A stretch of DNA of 64,000 nucleotides from Xanthomonas sp. XNM01. GTDB lineage: Bacteria; Pseudomonadota; Gammaproteobacteria; Xanthomonadales; Xanthomonadaceae. The position numbers and the translations under genes are program-made. The DNA lies in NCBI RefSeq assembly GCF_014851915.1, contig NZ_JACVAP010000004.1:372001-436000 (forward strand). The letters are read 5' to 3'. Shown in pieces: positions 58,039 to 64,000 of the stretch. The stretch's first letter is position 1, and every line of letters starts with the position of its first letter. The notes under the pieces were generated by a model. It saw only the letters and a list, made by a program, of their open reading frames with translations. It searched no databases and had not been told where the DNA came from.

Positions 58039-59085
58039 ATGACCATCACCCCCCAGGAAGCGCTGCAGCGCACGATCGAACACCGCGAGATCTTCCACGA
58101 CGAGATGGTCGGGCTGATGCGCCAGGTGATGCGCGGCGACGTCTCGCCGGTGATGACCGCGGCGATCCTGACCGGCCTGCGGGTCAAGAAGGAAACCGTC
58201 GGCGAGATCGCCGGCGCCGCCACGGTGATGCGCGAGTTCTCGCGCACCGTCGAGGTGGCCGACCGCAGCCACCTGGTCGACATCGTCGGCACCGGCGGCG
58301 ACGGTTCGCATACCTTCAACATCTCGACCTGTTCGATGTTCGTGGCCGCCGCAGCCGGTGCGCGCGTGGCCAAGCATGGCAACCGCAGCGTGTCGTCCAA
58401 GTCGGGCAGCGCCGATGTGCTCGAGGCGCTCGGCGTGGCGATCGAGCTGCAGCCCGAGCAGGTCGCCGCGTCGATCGCGCACAGCGGCATCGGCTTCATG
58501 TACGCGCCGATCCACCATCCGGCGATGAAGGTGGTCGCACCGGTGCGGCGCGAGATGGGCGTGCGCACGATCTTCAACATCCTCGGCCCGCTGACCAATC
58601 CGGCCGGCGCGCCGAACATCCTGATGGGCGTGTTCCATCCCGACCTGGTCGGCATCCAGGCGCGCGTGCTGCACGAACTCGGCGCCGAGCGGGCGCTGGT
58701 GGTGTGGGGGCGCGACGGCATGGACGAGCTGTCGCTGGGCGCGGCCACGCTGGTCGGCGAGCTGCGCGATGGCGTGGTGCGCGAGTACGAGCTGCATCCG
58801 GAGGATTTCGGCATCGCGATGTCGGCCAGCCGCAACCTGCGCGTCGCCGATGCCGCCGAGTCGCGGACGATGCTGCTGGGCGTGCTCGACGGCGCGACCG
58901 GGCCGGCCCGGGAGATCGTCGCGCTCAATGCCGCCGCCGCACTGTATGTCGCCGGCGTCGCAGCGGACATCGGCGAGGGCCTGGAGCGCGCACGCGCGGC
59001 GATCGACAGTGGCGCCGCACGTGCGCGCCTGGATGGCTTCGTCGCCACGACGCAGGCCCTGGCCGCGGGCGGCCTGCCGGGCTGA
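58039..59085 (+). CDS. trpD: Anthranilate phosphoribosyltransferase
   Basis: A 348-residue enzyme of family length. PRPP and metal motifs are [14 protein letters not shown] (84-97) and [18 protein letters not shown] (112-129); [19 protein letters not shown] and [18 protein letters not shown] are also conserved. It joins anthranilate to phosphoribosyl pyrophosphate, the second step from chorismate to tryptophan. I chose the ATG at 58039, which fits the N-terminal helix [18 protein letters not shown]. trpC follows 93 bases later; trpE and trpG are not in the window. Confidence 0.97.
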   Translation: MTITPQEALQRTIEHREIFHDEMVGLMRQVMRGDVSPVMTAAILTGLRVKKETVGEIAGAATVMREFSRTVEVADRSHLVDIVGTGGDGSHTFNISTCSMFVAAAAGARVAKHGNRSVSSKSGSADVLEALGVAIELQPEQVAASIAHSGIGFMYAPIHHPAMKVVAPVRREMGVRTIFNILGPLTNPAGAPNILMGVFHPDLVGIQARVLHELGAERALVVWGRDGMDELSLGAATLVGELRDGVVREYELHPEDFGIAMSASRNLRVADAAESRTMLLGVLDGATGPAREIVALNAAAALYVAGVAADIGEGLERARAAIDSGAARARLDGFVATTQALAAGGLPG

Positions 59086-59178
59086 ACCGCCAACCGCCAT
59101 CCGCCGGCCGGTAGGGCCGGTGACGACATGCGAGAATGCGTGCACCGGCCCGGCGCCGGCGCGCAGCACGGGAACTTC

Positions 59179-59973
59179 ATGAGCGACATCCTGCAGACCA
59201 TCCTGGCCCGCAAGGCCGAAGAGATCGCCGCCCGCCGCGCCAGCGCGCCGCTGGCCGAGGTCGTTGCGCGTGCGCGCAGCGCGCCGCCGGTGCGTGGTTT
59301 CGCCGCGGCGCTGAAGGCCGCGATCGCCAGCGGCGACCCGGCGGTGATCGCCGAGGTGAAGAAGGCCAGTCCGTCCAAGGGCGTGATCCGCCCCGATTTC
59401 CGCCCGGACGAGATCGCCGTCAGCTACGAGTTCGGCGGCGCGGCCTGCCTGTCGGTGCTGACCGACGAGGACTTCTTCCAGGGCAGCGACGCCTACCTGC
59501 AGCAGGCCCGCAATGCCTGCACGCTGCCGGTGCTGCGCAAGGACTTCACCATCGATCCGTACCAGGTGCACGAGGCGCGTGCGCTCGGCGCCGACTGCAT
59601 CCTACTGATCGTGGCCGCGCTGGACGACGTGCAGCTGGCCGACCTGTCGGGCCTGGCAATGGAGCTGGGCCTGGACGTGCTGGTCGAGGTGCACGACATC
59701 GACGAGCTTGAGCGGGCGATCCAGGTGCCGGTGCCGCTGGTGGGCATCAACAACCGCAACCTGCGCACCTTCGAGGTATCGCTGGACGTGACCCTGCAGA
59801 TGAAGGACGCGGTGCCGCGTGACCGCCTGCTGGTCACCGAGAGCGGCATCCTCGGCGCGGCCGACGTGGCGATCATGCGCGCCGCCGGCGTGCACGCCTT
59901 CCTGGTCGGCGAGACCTTCATGCGCGCGCCCGAACCGGGCGAGGCGCTGCGTCAGCTGTTCTTCGATCCATGA
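59179..59973 (+). CDS. trpC: Indole-3-glycerol phosphate synthase
   Basis: A 264-residue TIM barrel. Catalytic motifs: [13 protein letters not shown] (catalytic Lys near 61), [62 protein letters not shown] and FLVGETFMR. It closes the indole ring of carboxyphenylamino-deoxyribulose phosphate, the fourth tryptophan step. It is a single-function enzyme, not fused to TrpF. The stop overlaps the HAD gene start by four bases. Confidence 0.97.
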   Translation: MSDILQTILARKAEEIAARRASAPLAEVVARARSAPPVRGFAAALKAAIASGDPAVIAEVKKASPSKGVIRPDFRPDEIAVSYEFGGAACLSVLTDEDFFQGSDAYLQQARNACTLPVLRKDFTIDPYQVHEARALGADCILLIVAALDDVQLADLSGLAMELGLDVLVEVHDIDELERAIQVPVPLVGINNRNLRTFEVSLDVTLQMKDAVPRDRLLVTESGILGAADVAIMRAAGVHAFLVGETFMRAPEPGEALRQLFFDP

Positions 59974-60704
59974 GTACGCCGTACCCGAAGCCGCGCGAGG
60001 ACGCGCCGCTGGTCGTGTTCGACTTCGACCACACGCTCTACGACGGCGACTCCGGCAGCCATCTGTTCGCCTGGCTGATCCGGCGCAACCCGCTGCGGCT
60101 GCTGACGGCGCTGCTGGCCACGCCGGTGCTGGGTCCGCTGGTGGCGATGCTGCCGACGCGGCGCTTCGGTATCTCCGGTTACGTGTGGATCGCCACCTTC
60201 GGCCTGCATCGCGCGCGCGAGTTCAACCTGTGGATCGACCGCTACGTGGCCACGCACCGCGAGCAGATCGAGCGCAAGCTGCTGCCGCATGCGCTCGAGG
60301 TATTCGCCGCGCACCGTGCCGCCGGCGACCGGGTGGTGGTCGCGACCGGCGCGCCGCCCGAGCTGGCGCGCGCGATCCTGTCCTTCGTCGCCCACCAGGA
60401 CGTGCCGGTGATCGGCAGCCTGATCGGCCCGCGTTTCGGTGCGGTCGGTGCGCGGCGGCACTGCCACAACGAGGAAAAGATGCGGATGCTGCGCGAGCGC
60501 GGCTACGCCGACATCGCCATCGCCTATTCGGACAGCCGCGCCGACCTGCCGCTACTGCTGGCGGCCAGGGCGCCGGTGGTGGTCAACCCCAAGGCCTCGG
60601 CCATCGCCCATTTCCGCCAGGTGCTGCCGGAAGGGACGCGGATCCTCAACTGGGGCTGCGTCGACCGCGCCGGCGATGCGGTGGCGCCGCCGCACAGGGG
60701 CTGA
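59970..60704 (+). CDS. HAD-IB family phosphatase
   Basis: A 244-residue HAD hydrolase. Motif I is [15 protein letters not shown] with both catalytic aspartates, motif [13 protein letters not shown], the Lys region [11 protein letters not shown] and motif [17 protein letters not shown] hydrophobic insert near residues 35-75 ([30 protein letters not shown]) is typical of the HAD-IB members related to PSP and phosphatidylglycerophosphatase-like proteins. ATGA overlap with trpC shows co-translation, an arrangement I believe is conserved in Xanthomonadaceae. Substrate unknown; a phosphoserine-type or lipid-phosphate substrate is possible. Confidence 0.9.
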   Translation: MSTPYPKPREDAPLVVFDFDHTLYDGDSGSHLFAWLIRRNPLRLLTALLATPVLGPLVAMLPTRRFGISGYVWIATFGLHRAREFNLWIDRYVATHREQIERKLLPHALEVFAAHRAAGDRVVVATGAPPELARAILSFVAHQDVPVIGSLIGPRFGAVGARRHCHNEEKMRMLRERGYADIAIAYSDSRADLPLLLAARAPVVVNPKASAIAHFRQVLPEGTRILNWGCVDRAGDAVAPPHRG

Positions 60705-60740
60705 GCGCATGGCGCCTGGCTGGCGCCGCGCGTCACCGCA

Positions 60741-61493
60741 TCACGCCAGCAGTGCGTGTCCGATCTGGTACACGCTGATGCACAGCACCAGCACGCCGAC
60801 GGCCACCAGTACCCAGGTTTCGCGGACCCGCTTGACCAGCAGCGCCGCCAGCGGCGCGGCGAGCACGCCGCCGACCAGCAGGCCCAGCACGATTTCCAGA
60901 TGCTGGATGCCGATCGTGAACAGGAAGGTCAGCGAGACCGCCAGGGTGACCGCGAACTCGGCCGCATTGACCGAACCGATCACCGTCCGCGCCTTGCCGC
61001 CGCCGGCGAGCAGGGTCGAGGTCGCCAGCGGTCCCCAGCCGCCACCGCCACTGGCATCGAGCAGGCCTGCGAAAAAGCCCAGCACGGGCACCCGCCGGAC
61101 CTCGCCACGCGGCCGCATGCGGCCGCTGGCGCGCAGCAGGATCAGGATCGCCAGACCCAGCAGGTAGGCGTAGACGAAGGGACGGATCAGGTCGCCGGGG
61201 ATCTGGCTCAGCAGCCACGCGCCGGCGATGCCGCCGATCACGCCGGGAATGGCCAGGCGCAGGAAGAGGCGGCGGTCGACGTTGCCCATCGCCGCGTGCG
61301 AGGCACCGGACGCACCGGTGGTGAAGACCTCGGCGGCGTGGATGCTGGCGCTGACCTGCGCCGGAGGCAGGCCCATCGCCAGCAGGACGGACGAGGACAC
61401 CAGGCCGTAGGCCATGCCCAGCGCACCGTCGATCAGCTGGGCGCACAGCCCGATCAGGACGAACCAGTAGAAGTCCGGGCCCAGTTCCATCAT
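60741..61493 (-). CDS. TauE/SafE family (TSUP) membrane permease
   Basis: A 250-residue protein with about eight helices in two halves. The first half has GALGMAYGLVSSSVLLAMGL, followed by PPAQVSASIHAAEVFTTGAS; the second has GFFAGLLDASGGGGWGPLAT with STLLAGGGKARTVIGSVNAA, both TSUP repeats. Such proteins export sulfite, sulfoacetate or other organosulfur anions. The gene lies 54 bases after clp in the same direction and may share its transcript. No sulfur-metabolism gene is adjacent. Confidence 0.9.
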   Translation of the reverse strand: MMELGPDFYWFVLIGLCAQLIDGALGMAYGLVSSSVLLAMGLPPAQVSASIHAAEVFTTGASGASHAAMGNVDRRLFLRLAIPGVIGGIAGAWLLSQIPGDLIRPFVYAYLLGLAILILLRASGRMRPRGEVRRVPVLGFFAGLLDASGGGGWGPLATSTLLAGGGKARTVIGSVNAAEFAVTLAVSLTFLFTIGIQHLEIVLGLLVGGVLAAPLAALLVKRVRETWVLVAVGVLVLCISVYQIGHALLA

Positions 61494-61547
61494 CCGGTCC
61501 CTTGCCTGGCGTGACGCGGCAACGGGCGGCGCGGACGCCGCCGCCGG

Positions 61548-62237
61548 TCAGCGGGTGCCGTACAGCACCACGGTCTTGCCGCGCGCATGCAGCTGGCCGT
61601 CCGCCTGGAGCTTCTTGAGCACGCGACCGGCCATCTCGCGCGAGCAGCCGACCAGGCGCGCCAGCTCCTGGCGCGAGACGCGCAGCTGGGTGCCCTGCGG
61701 ATGGCTCATCGCCTCCGGCTCCTTGGCCAGGTCGTGCAGGGTGCGCACGATCCGGTCGGTGACATCCAGGAACGCCAGGCGGCTGGCCTTGCGGCTGGTG
61801 GTCAGCAGGCGCCGCGAGAGCTGGATGCCGATCGAGTAGAGCAGCCGCGGCGCATCGGCGGACAGGCCGCCCAGCAGCAGCTGCTGCAGTCGCTCGTAGC
61901 TGATCTCGGCCAGCTCGCAGGCGCTGCGGGTACGCAGGATCACCTCGCGGCTGTCCGACTCGATGAACAGGCCCATCTCACCGACGAACTCGCCGGCGCC
62001 GTAGTAGCCCAGCACCAGCTCGCGGCCGTCTTCCTCCTCGGCGATGATGCTGACCGAGCCGTTGACCACGTAATACAGGGTGCCGGCCGGGTCGCCGGGG
62101 CGGAAAACGTCGGTCCGGTTCGGATAGCGCCGACGCTGGCTGTGGGCCAGAAAACGATCGGTGGCGGCCTGATCCAGCGTCAGCGGACTGCTGGCGAAGC
62201 GCACTGGGGACACGATGGGAGGAGTCCTGGAGGTCAT
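61548..62237 (-). CDS. clp: Clp, CRP-like global regulator
   Basis: A 229-residue CRP/FNR protein, the length of Xanthomonas Clp. The cyclic-nucleotide fold (about 25-140) contains NRTDVFRPGDPAGTLYYVVN and VLGYYGAGEFVGEMGLFIES; the winged helix has LRVSRQELARLVGCSREMAG followed by RVLKKLQADGQLHARGK. In Xanthomonas, Clp activates extracellular enzyme and exopolysaccharide genes and loses DNA binding when cyclic di-GMP binds, not needing cAMP. The same is likely here. It is divergent from speD across 129 bases, the arrangement usual for this family. Confidence 0.95.
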   Translation of the reverse strand: MTSRTPPIVSPVRFASSPLTLDQAATDRFLAHSQRRRYPNRTDVFRPGDPAGTLYYVVNGSVSIIAEEEDGRELVLGYYGAGEFVGEMGLFIESDSREVILRTRSACELAEISYERLQQLLLGGLSADAPRLLYSIGIQLSRRLLTTSRKASRLAFLDVTDRIVRTLHDLAKEPEAMSHPQGTQLRVSRQELARLVGCSREMAGRVLKKLQADGQLHARGKTVVLYGTR

Positions 62238-62366
62238 GGGCGGGGGCGCGGCAGGTGCCGGAAGAGTAGCCGCATGGGGTCGGCGCCGCAAACGCTTCCA
62301 TACGGTTTGCATACCCCCGTCACCCCATTTGGCCCATAATGCGCCGCTCCCATCCACCCCAGAGGC

Positions 62367-63170
62367 ATGACCGCCGTGGTCAAACCGCTGCCGCGCCTGA
62401 GGCTGCAAGGCTTCAACAATCTCACCAAGGCGCTGAGCTTCAACATCTATGACGTCTGCTACGCGGTCTCGGAAGACGAGCGCCAGCGCTACATCGAGTA
62501 CATCGATGAGGCGTACAACGCCGACCGCCTGACCCAGATCCTGACCGACGTGGCCCAGATCATCGGCGCCAACATTCTGAACGTGGCCCGCCAGGACTAC
62601 GACCCGCAGGGTGCCTCGGTGACGATCCTGATCTCCGAAGAGCCGGTCATCGACAAGAAGCAGGCCGGCAAGGAGGTCATCTCCGACGCGGTCGTCGCGC
62701 ACATGGACAAGAGCCACATCACCGTCCACACCTATCCGGAAACGCACCCGCAGAACGGGATCGCGACCTTCCGTGCGGACATCGACGTGGCCACCTGCGG
62801 CGTCATCTCGCCGCTGAAGGCGCTGAACTACCTGATCGAGAGCTTCGAGTCCGACATCGTGGTGATGGACTACCGCGTGCGCGGCTTCACCCGCGACATC
62901 AAGGGCAAGAAGCACTACATCGACCACAAGATCAATTCGATCCAGGATTTCCTGGCCAAGAACATCAAGTCGCGCTACGAAAGCATCGACGTGAACGTCT
63001 ACCAGGAAAACATCTTCCACACGAAGATGCACCTGAAGGAGTTCGACCTCGACACCTACCTGTTCGAGGAGAAGGCGCGCAACCTGTCGTTCAAGGACCG
63101 GATGCGGATCGAGGCGCTGCTCAAGCGCGAGATCGAGGAACTGTTCCACGGCCGCAACCTGGTCGAGTAA
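62367..63170 (+). CDS. speD: S-adenosylmethionine decarboxylase proenzyme
   Basis: A 267-residue E. coli-type SpeD. The self-cleavage site is [11 protein letters not shown], with Ser116 becoming the pyruvoyl group and cleavage between Lys115 and Ser116. [40 protein letters not shown] and [19 protein letters not shown] are the other family blocks. It makes decarboxylated S-adenosylmethionine, the aminopropyl donor for spermidine. speE is not in the window. A hairpin (63189-63217) after the stop may end the transcript. Confidence 0.97.
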   Translation: MTAVVKPLPRLRLQGFNNLTKALSFNIYDVCYAVSEDERQRYIEYIDEAYNADRLTQILTDVAQIIGANILNVARQDYDPQGASVTILISEEPVIDKKQAGKEVISDAVVAHMDKSHITVHTYPETHPQNGIATFRADIDVATCGVISPLKALNYLIESFESDIVVMDYRVRGFTRDIKGKKHYIDHKINSIQDFLAKNIKSRYESIDVNVYQENIFHTKMHLKEFDLDTYLFEEKARNLSFKDRMRIEALLKREIEELFHGRNLVE

Positions 63171-63225
63171 CGGGGTTACGTGCGGTTCGGGTGGTGCCGC
63201 GTACGCTGGCATCACCCTGAAAACA

Positions 63226-63278
63226 GGCGGGACGACCCGCCCGCGGCGCAGGCCGCGCACCAGGACCGACGGCGGTCC
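63226..63278 (+). promoter_or_regulatory. Guanidine-II (mini-ykkC) riboswitch
   Basis: Two perfect hairpins with ACGR loops, the definition of this class: GGCGGG-ACGA-CCCGCC (63226-63241) and GGACCG-ACGG-CGGTCC (63263-63278), joined by a 21-base linker. They lie 67 bases before an SMR exporter gene, the commonest genomic setting of the class. Guanidine binding makes the two loops kiss and frees the ribosome site. A further hairpin, CCGGGCCGC/GCGGCCCGG (63291-63318), just before GAGGAG probably belongs to the expression platform. Confidence 0.9.
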
Positions 63279-63290
63279 GGAACCGATGTT

Positions 63291-63318
63291 CCGGGCCGCT
63301 TTCGTTTGTGCGGCCCGG
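63291..63318 (+). other. Hairpin between riboswitch and ribosome-binding site
   Basis: CCGGGCCGC (63291-63299) pairs perfectly with GCGGCCCGG (63310-63318) over a T-rich 10-base loop, ending 13 bases before GAGGAG (63332-63337). Not followed by T residues, so translational control is likelier than termination. Confidence 0.55.
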
Positions 63319-63344
63319 GCATCTTCACTGCGAGGAGATGATGT

Positions 63345-63668
63345 ATGCCGTGGGTGTATCTGGTGCTGGCGGGTGTGCTGGAAGTGGTGTGGGCGGTGGG
63401 CCTGAAGTATTCGGAAGGCTTCACCCGGTTGTGGCCGAGCCTGGTCACCGGCGTGGCGATGGTGGCCAGCTTCTGGCTGCTGGCCACCGCGCTGAAATCG
63501 ATCCCGCTGGGGACCGGCTATGCGATCTGGGTCGGCATCGGCGCGGTCGGCACCGCGCTGCTCGGCATGGTGATCTTCAAGGAGCCGGCGACGGTGGCGC
63601 GGCTGGTCTGCATCGGCCTGATCCTGGCCGGCATCGTGGGCCTGAAGCTGGCCTCGCCCGTGAAGTGA
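63345..63668 (+). CDS. sugE: SMR family guanidinium exporter (SugE/Gdx type)
   Basis: A 107-residue protein with four helices, working as an antiparallel dimer. MPWVYLVLAGVLEVVWAVGL, followed by KYSEGFTRLWPS, carries the essential Glu13 in helix 1; LKSIPLGTGYAIWVGIGAVG, then TALLGMVIFKEPATVARLV, is the SugE branch pattern rather than the drug-exporting EmrE branch. With a guanidine-II riboswitch ahead, proton-coupled guanidinium export is the likely function. GAGGAG lies eight bases before the ATG. Confidence 0.95.
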   Translation: MPWVYLVLAGVLEVVWAVGLKYSEGFTRLWPSLVTGVAMVASFWLLATALKSIPLGTGYAIWVGIGAVGTALLGMVIFKEPATVARLVCIGLILAGIVGLKLASPVK

Positions 63669-63732
63669 TCCTGTCGGCCGGGCCTGTCGTCGAGGCTGGC
63701 CCGGCCGCGGGCGCCATTCCCCGTCCGAAGCG

Positions 63733-64000
63733 TCAGAGCCGGTAGGCGACCGCTTTCATCACCCGGGAAGCGGTCGCCATGAGCGCCGGAATCGGCTGCG
63801 GCAGCCGGCGCGCACCGGCCTGCTGCGCATGATCGGCGTGGCGCGCCTCGTCCTCCTTCATCACCTGGATGATCTGCCGGCTGCGCTGGTCCGCATCGGG
63901 CAGGGTGTGCAGGTGCTCGTCCAGATGCGCTTCGACTTGGCGTTCGGTTTCGACCACGAAGCCCAGGTTCCAGCCATCGCCGCGCAGGCCGGCCAGCGCG
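63733..64000 (-). CDS. coq7: Coq7-type ubiquinone hydroxylase, C-terminal part (cut by window edge)
   Basis: The last 88 residues of a minus-strand gene running in from the right edge. GFVVETERQVEAHLDEHL carries a conserved Glu and His of the di-iron centre; then IIQVMKEDEARHADHAQQAG with the second ExxH pair, and the end MATASRVMKAVAYRL, which is the Coq7 terminal pattern. Coq7 hydroxylates the demethoxy-ubiquinone ring at a late step of ubiquinone synthesis. It converges on sugE with 64 bases between stops. Confidence 0.92.
   Translation of the reverse strand, partial: ALAGLRGDGWNLGFVVETERQVEAHLDEHLHTLPDADQRSRQIIQVMKEDEARHADHAQQAGARRLPQPIPALMATASRVMKAVAYRL

Overview
The window comes from a high-GC gammaproteobacterium of the Xanthomonadaceae, probably near Luteimonas, Lysobacter or Pseudoxanthomonas. 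The evidence is a Clp-type CRP homologue divergent from a 264-residue-class speD, a dihydrolipoamide dehydrogenase carrying N-terminal lipoyl domains, a YajQ nucleotide-binding protein, the atpIBEFHAGDC order, trpD-trpC next to an HAD hydrolase, many TonB-dependent or beta-barrel outer-membrane proteins, and a family of hairpin-rich intergenic repeats. The genus is an inference; no rRNA or tRNA gene is present to fix it.

Layout. 1-7435: the start of a TonB-dependent receptor (minus, cut by the left edge), then a regulated efflux cluster made of TetR, RND adaptor, RND pump, an intact beta-ketoacyl-ACP synthase II and a second TetR, nearly all overlapping. 7545-16048: a second TonB-dependent receptor, an S33 hydrolase, a LytS/LytT-type two-component pair and a DUF1963 protein. 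16059-25636: a GGDEF-EAL protein, two small membrane proteins, an S9 peptidase, a SulP transporter, a polysaccharide deacetylase and a beta-barrel protein. 25827-37705: M28 peptidase with a VNG-repeat protein, EnvC-like activator with a CtpA-type protease, DUF1820, rhomboid, FadL, an M20 hydrolase, an SDR and a PHP hydrolase. 37706-38560: a gene-free repeat island with an inverted element about 540 bp long and three hexanucleotide arrays. 38561-43417: YajQ, an EamA transporter, metNIQ and OmpW.

43674-48817: a deoxyinosine/uracil glycosylase-like protein, then pyruvate dehydrogenase E2 and E3; E3 has two almost identical lipoyl domains in tandem. 47964-48816 is gene-free with a heptanucleotide array. 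48817-57809: a beta-barrel protein and the ATP synthase operon, which is unusual in having a four-cysteine lipoprotein gene and two strong back-to-back hairpins between atpG and atpD. 58039-64000: trpD, trpC, HAD hydrolase, TauE-type permease, Clp, speD, an SMR exporter preceded by a clear guanidine-II (mini-ykkC) riboswitch, and the end of coq7.

Functional threads. Cyclic-di-GMP signalling is represented three times (GGDEF-EAL enzyme, YajQ, Clp). Envelope biology dominates the accessory genes: receptors, barrels, the EnvC/CtpA pair, rhomboid and secreted peptidases. The best-supported regulatory element is the guanidine-II riboswitch. The least explained structures are the inverted-repeat island at 37855-38396, the interruption of the atp operon at 55238-55835, and the RND pump coupled to a condensing enzyme.
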